DNA of 64,000 bases from Enterobacteriaceae bacterium RIT691 (GTDB taxonomy: Bacteria > Pseudomonadota > Gammaproteobacteria > Enterobacterales > Enterobacteriaceae), in assembly GCA_009668205.1 (NCBI GenBank), contig WJYM01000011.1, positions 1 through 64,000 on the forward strand, in the 5' to 3' direction. The notes beneath the pieces were generated by a model that worked only from the letters and a program-made list of their open reading frames with translations, had not been told where the DNA came from and ran no database searches. Shown piece after piece: positions 57,584-64,000 of the stretch (position 1 is the first letter of the stretch; every line of letters starts with the position of its first letter). The translations under genes were made by a program, and so were the position numbers.

Positions 57584-60500
57584 TCAGAAGGCGTATTTGA
57601 AGGACGCCACCACACCCTGGTCGGTCATATGCTCGGAGGCTGCCACACGGTAGTTCAGTCCCCACGTGATATTGCGCTGCTGCGCCTTCACACCTACTTG
57701 GCCGTCGAAGGCAGTGCTATCAAACACCGGGGTGACAATCACATCGGAAGCGTTCACGCCGTAGGCGCTGACGCGGGAGGTACTGTCGGTATCACCCGTG
57801 ACCGGCACGACCGCGAGGTCGGCCTGTGGACTGATTGTCCAGCCGCTGCTCAGGGTGAAGGTTTTGTTCAGACGCACCCCGACCGGGAACTGCCACAGGT
57901 TTTGACGTTCAGTTTCGGTGCTGAATACTTTCTCTCCGGCAGAATTTTTTGTCGCAAAGCCGTCGGTGGTCAGCTGGTTATAACGCACGCCCACGTACGG
58001 GGTGATATCCATTACGTCAGTGCTGAACAGGTATTCCCCAGTGATACCGGCGGTCAGCAGGTTCGCATCCACCGAACTTTTCAGGCCGTTCTGCTGCAGG
58101 TCGTTATTACTGGCAGAATAACCCAGGTCGCCGGTGATGTTCAGGTCCGCCTTACGCCAGTTCTCATACCAGGTGGCACCAAAGAAGTTGAAGTCATTTT
58201 TGGTGGCCACGCTGTCGCCGTTGGCGTTCGTGTCACCGTTACCGGCGTGGAAGGCACCACCGCTGCGCAGCTGGCCAACGCTCAGGTCGCGGGTCACATC
58301 GCCGCCCACAATCAGGCCATAGTAATCGGTATCATGGCCGTAACTCATGGAGCCGATGTTCTGGTCGCTGGACTGTTGATTGCTGTACAGCACGTTCACC
58401 CAGACGTCAGAGGTTTTGCCGTCTTCACCCAGCGCGTGGTTGACGATGGAGTTGTGTTCCACCACGGCGTCAGTGGCCGCCTGACCGGTGGACAGCATGT
58501 TGCTCTGCACGCCGCCCAGCACCGCTATCTGAGCCGCACTGTTCAGGGTTCTGACCACGTCCTTATCGCTAAGCTGTGGCGCATCCAGCACCTGTGACAG
58601 GTAACGGATACCGGCATTCGGGCTGTTAGTGGCGTTCAGGGAATTGCCCACCATCGTATCCAGCGTCTCAGGCAGCACTACGCCCGGTAAGGCCTTAGCC
58701 GCTTTCTCCACGGAAGTGGTGAAGGTGATAGTCCCATTGCTGTTATCCTGGGTGGCATTGAGCAGTTTGTTCAGCACCAGATTGCCGCTGTTCCAGTTCC
58801 AGCCGTTCGCCGCCACATCGCTGGTGGCAAAGCCCCGGGTGATGGTGTAGCGCTGACCCGCCTTCGCATCCGCGATATACAGTTTTCCCTGGTCTGCCAC
58901 TTTAAGCGTGCCGCCGGACGAGGTCAGCGCCGCGTTACCGCCGCTGGCGGCTGCGCCGTCAACGATCAACAGCGAGTTGTTGGCAAAGGTGGCCTGACTG
59001 GCGATTGCGCCCGAATCGGTGGTCAAGGAGCCGTCAACCCACAGTCCGCCATTGGAGGACAGGGTCTGCGGGGCAAGGACAGCGGCGGCGGCGGTGACGC
59101 CGTTAGGGCCCCAACTGAGGCCGGAGTCGGCAAACAACGCCTTCGCTCGGTCTGTAGAGACGTCGCCCAGCACCAGCAGGGCGTTCTGGCCTGTCGTAAT
59201 ACGGCCATTGATGGTCTCCCCGCCGAGCGCTACCTGCGAGGCTCCTTCGATGCCCACGCCTGGCTGCCAGGCCGGATCGATATACAGACTTGCGCCGTTA
59301 AGGTCGGCGTTAACCGCCGTCAGGATACCCGCATGGCCCGTATCGCCTACGGTGATGGCGGTGTCGTGGTCTGCGGTCAGGGTGCCGGTGTTAAGGCTGC
59401 CGGCGACGCGCATAGCACTCTCTTTTAGCGCCACATCAGAAGCCAGCGTTGCCCCGGAGTGAATATCCACGGAGGAATGGCTGTTGGCGTTCACGCCACC
59501 GGAAATGGAGGTATTACCCGCATCCACTACCACTGCGCCGCCGGTGCTGGCGATACTGCCTGTCAGGGTTGTCGCAGGCTGATTCGTCACTCCTGCGACA
59601 CCCAGCTGCAGGGTGGAACCCGTATCAACGCGAATACTGACCGGTGCTGCCGCGCTGACAAGGGTACCGTCGCGAGCCCCGGTTAGCACCAGTTTCTGGC
59701 CCTGGGTAACCGCGACCGCAGGCGCAGAACTGGTGTCAGTAATCCGGATGCTGGCAACCCCCAGTCCGTTTGGTGTCAGAGCGTCCCCGACAGTTACCGT
59801 TGGGGTATGTGCTTCGATGGTGACCTGCGCCAGGATAGTGTCTGAGCTCATGAGGCCAGACTGGGCGGCTGTTTCAAGTAACATAGTATTTGGCGCATCG
59901 CCCAGATCTCCTGAGAGATTACCAATGAAGACCAGAGTGTTATGCGCGTTATTACCCGCGAAAAGCAGACGATTCACCGAGTCTGCATAGCCCAGGGTGT
60001 ACGCGGCATCATCCAGGATGAGCTGGCTGTTATTAAATGCAATCTTTGCACCGGTAGTATTGAAACCGTGGCTGTCTGTGGTGGTCCCGTCGCTGGCCGC
60101 GTTGAATAACTGCCCGGAATAGGTTTCCAGGCTACTTTGGTTCACCGTCATTACGGCTTTATCAGCCAGGTTTACCGTGCGCGCTTTCAGCGTTGAACCC
60201 GAGCCGATATCCACATTGCCACCGTTACCGACGATCATACTGCCAGTAGTGACATACCCGCCATTTGAGAGGGAGAGTTTACCTGCGCCATCATTCCCGA
60301 TATCAAGATTACCCTGGTTTGTCCAGGTTGAGCCCTGACCGTCAACAACGACTGTGCCAGACGCGCCCAAATAAGGATGCGCTAAATATGCCGCGCCAGA
60401 GACGAGCTGCCCACCGTTCAAAACGTTGATTGTTCCGTTACCCCCGTCACCCATACCCACATTGAGGATGTTATCTATGGCGACCTTGCCACCCTTTGAG

Positions 60501-61552
60501 ACGTTGACGGTCCCGGTACCCCATGTCCCAACATCAAGCTCATTAGCGTTCAGCTGCCCTTTGTCCGAGACAGTGGCCGTCGCACGACTCCCTGTTAGAT
60601 ACGCCATCGTGAGCGTGTTAGCGACAGAGAGGCTGCCGTTATTTGAGATAGTGAGGTTCCCTGAACCATTTAAAAGAGAACCATCCGGCTTTTTATAAGA
60701 GCCGCCCAGGGTAAGATTATCTTGTACGGAGACAGTACCGCTGTTGGTGATAGTGAGTTTGCCTATGCCAGCCTGGCCTACGGCAAGGACACTTTTGTTT
60801 ATCCAGCTCGACCCCTCACCGTCGACAGTGACATCACCTGACGAATCTGAGGTGGTATAACCCACCGCGCCTGTGTCAGAAACCAGCTGCCCACCGTTCA
60901 GTATCCGGATTTTCGCTCCGGAGCTCTCGTATCCCGCAAAAATTGACCGCGTGGTGACCAGGCCTCCATTTTGGATATCCAGTTCCCCTGTGGCCCCTGC
61001 CCATCGCCCGAGAGAAATATTATCAGCCGTCAGGCTTGAGCCTGAGCCGTCGACAGATGCTGTGCCGGATGAACCCGCGTTAACGCCGAGATAGAGATAA
61101 TTTTGCGCAGTAAAAGTCCCTCCGTCAGAGATATTCACGCTTCCGTTTCCTGACACACCGACACGGACGACATTCGCACTACTCAGCCATGTCCCGTTAA
61201 CATTTACCGTGCCGTTTGAGCCGACCGTAGAACCAATGAAATCATCTCCGCCACTACCACTGTTAAACACATACCCCTTTTCGATAGTCAATACCCCATC
61301 AGGATCAGGAGTGCCATTAACCACGGTACTCGCAAACGAAGACTGCAGGGTTAATAAACCAAGACTGGCGAGTACGCTAAGTGCGATGATGCTTCGTTTT
61401 GGTGGCGGATGAGAGGAGGGAGCACTTTGTTTTCCAACCCGTTTAGGGGTCGCCCGGCTGGATTTATTCACACAGGATGTTGCGTATTCTGGAACAGCGA
61501 TCAACATTCCACGTGCTTTACTAAATAAAAGTCGATAAAAATTCTTATTCAT
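57584..61552 (-). CDS. Autotransporter with extended signal peptide and T5SS repeats
   Basis: A 1322-residue type Va autotransporter. From the ATG at 61552 (AAAGG 7 nt upstream) it begins with an extended signal peptide region (MNKNFYRLLFSKARGMLIAV), an N/K/P-rich stretch and a hydrophobic core ending near QSSFAS (about 75). The passenger (about 76-520) has 10 or more tandem repeats of the form VDGxGSSW...LxVGxxGxGxLxIxNGGxV, the T5SS/PEP-CTERM type; a non-repeat part with pertactin-like features follows, then the barrel from about 1050 to the terminal Phe (VVASFKYAF). Located just beyond attachment remnant B. Function, adhesion or aggregation, is inferred. Confidence 0.92.
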   Translation of the reverse strand: MNKNFYRLLFSKARGMLIAVPEYATSCVNKSSRATPKRVGKQSAPSSHPPPKRSIIALSVLASLGLLTLQSSFASTVVNGTPDPDGVLTIEKGYVFNSGSGGDDFIGSTVGSNGTVNVNGTWLSSANVVRVGVSGNGSVNISDGGTFTAQNYLYLGVNAGSSGTASVDGSGSSLTADNISLGRWAGATGELDIQNGGLVTTRSIFAGYESSGAKIRILNGGQLVSDTGAVGYTTSDSSGDVTVDGEGSSWINKSVLAVGQAGIGKLTITNSGTVSVQDNLTLGGSYKKPDGSLLNGSGNLTISNNGSLSVANTLTMAYLTGSRATATVSDKGQLNANELDVGTWGTGTVNVSKGGKVAIDNILNVGMGDGGNGTINVLNGGQLVSGAAYLAHPYLGASGTVVVDGQGSTWTNQGNLDIGNDGAGKLSLSNGGYVTTGSMIVGNGGNVDIGSGSTLKARTVNLADKAVMTVNQSSLETYSGQLFNAASDGTTTDSHGFNTTGAKIAFNNSQLILDDAAYTLGYADSVNRLLFAGNNAHNTLVFIGNLSGDLGDAPNTMLLETAAQSGLMSSDTILAQVTIEAHTPTVTVGDALTPNGLGVASIRITDTSSAPAVAVTQGQKLVLTGARDGTLVSAAAPVSIRVDTGSTLQLGVAGVTNQPATTLTGSIASTGGAVVVDAGNTSISGGVNANSHSSVDIHSGATLASDVALKESAMRVAGSLNTGTLTADHDTAITVGDTGHAGILTAVNADLNGASLYIDPAWQPGVGIEGASQVALGGETINGRITTGQNALLVLGDVSTDRAKALFADSGLSWGPNGVTAAAAVLAPQTLSSNGGLWVDGSLTTDSGAIASQATFANNSLLIVDGAAASGGNAALTSSGGTLKVADQGKLYIADAKAGQRYTITRGFATSDVAANGWNWNSGNLVLNKLLNATQDNSNGTITFTTSVEKAAKALPGVVLPETLDTMVGNSLNATNSPNAGIRYLSQVLDAPQLSDKDVVRTLNSAAQIAVLGGVQSNMLSTGQAATDAVVEHNSIVNHALGEDGKTSDVWVNVLYSNQQSSDQNIGSMSYGHDTDYYGLIVGGDVTRDLSVGQLRSGGAFHAGNGDTNANGDSVATKNDFNFFGATWYENWRKADLNITGDLGYSASNNDLQQNGLKSSVDANLLTAGITGEYLFSTDVMDITPYVGVRYNQLTTDGFATKNSAGEKVFSTETERQNLWQFPVGVRLNKTFTLSSGWTISPQADLAVVPVTGDTDSTSRVSAYGVNASDVIVTPVFDSTAFDGQVGVKAQQRNITWGLNYRVAASEHMTDQGVVASFKYAF

Positions 61553-62440
61553 ATGTTTACCTTTATTAATTGATTTAAAAAACGTAATAGTTACGATGAA
61601 AGAAAACCCCAATGATTCCAAAAAACTTTATCGTGCAGATTGCGCTGAAAATAATTAATGCACTCCTGTCCGTGCATTTGACGCGGAAGGTCTATCCATC
61701 ACAGACCATGGATGTAATGGTCGGATAGTGTGTTTTAGAATGCTAAGTTAAAAGCATTTGAGTAAAAAAGACTTATCATCTGCCCGAAGTGAGTTCAGTT
61801 AATCAGATGGTGTCTTTTAATTAAATGTTGTGAATCAATGAGTTGGTTTAATCTGTTTAGAGCGGGTGAGGCGGGGAAGGTTATAACATCCCCAGCTGAT
61901 TATTTGGCATCCAGAAAAATGCCATTCTCACAAAGAGAGAAGCATAATAACTTCTCAATCTCACCGTAATTTAAAATTGGATTGCCTTCACCCTATTCCA
62001 TTTTTTTACTCATGACAATCTGTTTCAGTATATCTTCTATATTTTTCCAGTTAGTGCCAATAAAACTTAAGGTAAATTTGATAATGAAGGGGTTTTTTAT
62101 CCTAGCCTGTTCCCCTCTTCTGTCGACCCGTCTCATCGTGTCAAAGAATTCGTTCGCAGATTTTTATTCCACAATTTATATTTAACGGGGAGGAATGTGT
62201 TTTCATTTTTTAATTGATAGCGCATTGCCACCGAAACAGGGAGGGAATTAAATAACCCTTGTTGCTGCCAGCAACTATTCAGATTATCTTCTTAATTGAA
62301 ATTCTAATAATATAAAGAATCGGATTGCTATCCAACGCGGGAATTATCATCGTGATAAAATGCGGAGTATCGCGGGTGGAAGGGCGATCAGGACTACTTT
62401 AAGGAAACGATACGCGAGGGCATATTATTGGTAAACTTCA
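61553..62440. other. Gene-poor upstream region of the second autotransporter
   Basis: AT-rich sequence without a supported gene. It contains a nested dyad CTATCC...GACCAT...ATGGTC-GGATAG at 61692-61728, 140 bp before the autotransporter start on its coding strand, which may be its operator. A plus-strand frame at 61982-62185 has no ribosome site. Confidence 0.5.
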
Positions 62441-62464
62441 GACCCGCTTCGGCGGGTTTTTTTA
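62310..62464 (+). ncRNA. Possible small RNA ending in an orphan terminator
   Basis: A canonical intrinsic terminator (ACCCGC-TTCG-GCGGGT plus seven T, 62442-62463) has no gene upstream on its strand for more than 4 kb. AT-rich promoter-like DNA lies at 62285-62325 (TTGAAATTC, TATAAAG). Together they suggest a short untranslated transcript, or the 3' end of a vanished gene. Confidence 0.35.
62441..62464 (+). terminator. Orphan intrinsic terminator
   Basis: ACCCGC / GCGGGT stem with TTCG tetraloop followed by TTTTTTT. Clear sequence, unclear owner. Confidence 0.85.
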
Positions 62465-62651
62465 TCCCTGCATAAACACCCCCTATTGTGGAGGTGACCT
62501 ATCCCCAGAATGAGAGTCAACGCTCAGTGAGTAATGTCGGAAGTTTTACTCTCAGACTGACTTTTTCTCCAGCCCGACGCAAATTCAGACGGCGTCTGAT
62601 ATGCACGGCTTACGTAGATTTTCTGACCGCAAAAACCCTATCTGAAACAGG

Positions 62652-62681
62652 CCCACTGACCGCAAGGTCAGTGGGTATTTA
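62652..62681. terminator. Hairpin downstream of the permease gene
   Basis: CCCACTGACC-GCAA-GGTCAGTGGG, perfect 10 bp stem, 10 bp beyond the permease stop on the minus strand; followed by TATTTAT on the plus side. Probable terminator of the permease. Confidence 0.65.
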
Positions 62682-62690
62682 TCCGCGCTG

Positions 62691-64000
62691 TTAACCCTGT
62701 CGGCTTTGCGCACCGATATTAAATTTCTGCGCAATCATCCCCATTGCCACGATAACCGTTGCCAGCAGCAGGGTGTACACCACCTCGTTAAAATAGGTTC
62801 CTTCCCAGAGCATGACGATGAACGCGCCGATGATCAAAATGATCACCGCGTAGGTCAGCCAGGGAAACAGCCAGACCCGCAGCCGGATGTGTTTACCTTC
62901 CGCTTCAAGCTTGCGTCGCATGCGCAATTGGGAGAAGGCGATAACCAGATACACCAGCAGCGCGATAGTTCCGGTGGCCTGCATCAGCACATCATAAATA
63001 TCCATCCACTGCAGGGCAGAAAGAACGACGGCCAGCAGAGCAAATATACTGGAAACCAGCACGCCCACCCACGGTGTGCCCGTGGTCCTGCCGGTAATCT
63101 GCATGACACGGTGGGCATCACCCCGGCGGGCCATGGAGTGGAGCATCCGTGAAGTAGTGTACAGCGCCGAATTGAAGCAACTGCAAACAGAAGTAAGGAC
63201 GATGAAGTTAACAATCAGGCCGGTGTAAGGGATCCCTAATGCGTCCAGCGCAACACGGTAAGAGCCCCAGGTGGAATCTCCCAGGCGCGGATCATTCCAC
63301 GGAACCAGTGCCACCACGATAAATATCGATCCGATATAGAACAGGCAGACACGCCAGATGACGGATTTGGTGGTTTTGATGATTTCCTTATCGGGGTTGG
63401 CTGACTCGGCGGCGGCAACGGTGACAATTTCGGCACCGAGGAAGGCGAACATCACTCCCAGCAGGGCAACCACAACCGATTTACCGCCATTAGGGGCGAA
63501 CCCGCCGGTGGAGGTGAGATGCGACCATCCTGAGGTATTGCCCCACGGCCACAGGTGAACAACCGCAAGGCACCCTATCGTGATAAAGAGGACGATCGCC
63601 ACCACCTTAATCAAGGCGAACCAGAACTCGAACTCACCGTAGCTGCGCACATTCATAAAATTCACCGCAATGAGTGAAAGGGTGACAATCAGCGCAAAGC
63701 CCCACCCCGGCACCATCGGGAACCAGCTGTGCAGAATAGTCCCCGCAACATACGCTTCCCAGCCCATCAGCAGTGCCCAGAAATACCAGTAGAGCCAACC
63801 GATAGTAAAACCTGCCCAGCGGCCAATAGCGCGATCTGCGTAGGTGGAGAATGAGCCCGTATCAGGCTGAGCAACCGCCATTTCACCGAGCATCCTCATC
63901 ACCAGTACCACCAGAATCCCACCCCCAAGGTAGGCGAGAATAGCGGCCGGTCCGGCGAGAGCGATGGTTTTACCTGAACCGACAAACAGGGCACCACCAA
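62691..64000 (-). CDS. Amino-acid permease, GabP type (5' end outside window)
   Basis: APC-superfamily amino-acid:H+ symporter of the AAT group; the frame is open to the window edge, so roughly the first 20-30 residues are missing. The visible part starts GGALFVGSGKTIALAGPAA, with the family signature and the GEMAVAQPDTGSFSTYADRA and GYGEFEFW-type motifs, and 10 or more membrane helices. It is closest to E. coli GabP (GABA permease) among those I know, as in PWNDPRLG and LVIAFSQLRMRRKLEAEG, but the substrate is not certain. A hairpin follows the stop codon. Confidence 0.87.
   Translation of the reverse strand, partial: GGALFVGSGKTIALAGPAAILAYLGGGILVVLVMRMLGEMAVAQPDTGSFSTYADRAIGRWAGFTIGWLYWYFWALLMGWEAYVAGTILHSWFPMVPGWGFALIVTLSLIAVNFMNVRSYGEFEFWFALIKVVAIVLFITIGCLAVVHLWPWGNTSGWSHLTSTGGFAPNGGKSVVVALLGVMFAFLGAEIVTVAAAESANPDKEIIKTTKSVIWRVCLFYIGSIFIVVALVPWNDPRLGDSTWGSYRVALDALGIPYTGLIVNFIVLTSVCSCFNSALYTTSRMLHSMARRGDAHRVMQITGRTTGTPWVGVLVSSIFALLAVVLSALQWMDIYDVLMQATGTIALLVYLVIAFSQLRMRRKLEAEGKHIRLRVWLFPWLTYAVIILIIGAFIVMLWEGTYFNEVVYTLLLATVIVAMGMIAQKFNIGAQSRQG

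Noticed and set aside
57629-58597. Plus-strand frame of 322 residues
   Set aside because: Antisense to the barrel of the second autotransporter; composition of a shadow frame.
61982-62185. Possible 67-residue membrane peptide gene
   Set aside because: Hydrophobic start looks tempting, but there is no ribosome site, no partner and the region is generally AT-rich.
62488-62694. Open frame of 68 residues between the orphan terminator and the permease
   Set aside because: Overlaps the permease stop and its terminator hairpin, with no ribosome site.

Overview
The window is chromosomal DNA of a member of the Enterobacteriaceae close to Enterobacter/Lelliottia (genus inferred, not proven). Positions 1-31283 follow the Escherichia coli order from dkgB to the thrW tRNA almost gene for gene: dkgB, yafC, yafD, yafE, mltD, gloB, yafS, rnhA, dnaQ, aspV, yafV, fadE, gmhA, yafJ, dpaA, dinB, pepD, gpt, frsA, crl, phoE, proB, proA, thrW. 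Two departures are an MFS exporter divergent from yafC and a complete nqrABCDEF-nqrM operon (Na+-pumping NADH:quinone reductase) between dpaA and dinB, where E. coli K-12 has other genes. The backbone carries readable control sites: a FadR operator at fadE, a LexA box at dinB, Pho boxes at phoE, the aspV promoter, REP elements and several terminators.

From thrW to about 57.3 kb lies accreted accessory DNA at the tRNA site used by CP4-6 in E. coli. Its first part (31.3-39.4 kb) looks like a P4-type satellite or integrative element without capsid genes: integrase, a coiled-coil protein, an AlpA-type regulator, a zinc-finger/Toprim/DUF927 primase-helicase, an intergenic cluster of CTGAACCACA-type repeats that looks like an iteron origin, and three unknown genes. 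It is followed by a defence-like segment: a lone eukaryotic-type Ser/Thr kinase with a large C-terminal region, relics of a short-chain dehydrogenase and an alpha/beta hydrolase, and a tightly coupled three-gene set (Mrr-like nuclease with C-terminal partner domain, small middle protein, Rad50/DUF3732-like ABC ATPase) that fits the ABC-3C type of predicted conflict system.

The next block, 46.5-57.3 kb, is bounded by two near-identical copies of a sequence carrying paired GGGGTA motifs and ending in a degenerate copy of the thrW 3' end. The same paired motifs occur beside the integrase start, so I read the copies as right-hand attachment-site remnants of successive integrations. The block holds a surface-adhesion module: a 1719-residue autotransporter, a small Skp/OmpH-like lipoprotein downstream, an RcsB-type LuxR regulator, and a ToxR/MarT-like membrane regulator coupled to a FidL-like membrane protein. 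This recalls the marT-fidL-misL set of Salmonella SPI-3. It then ends in gene debris (an ABC-transporter ATPase fragment joined to another truncated gene) and one unknown gene.

Beyond the second remnant are a second autotransporter (1322 residues, extended signal peptide, tandem T5SS-type repeats), a gene-poor kilobase with an orphan intrinsic terminator, and an amino-acid permease of the GabP type that runs off the right edge.
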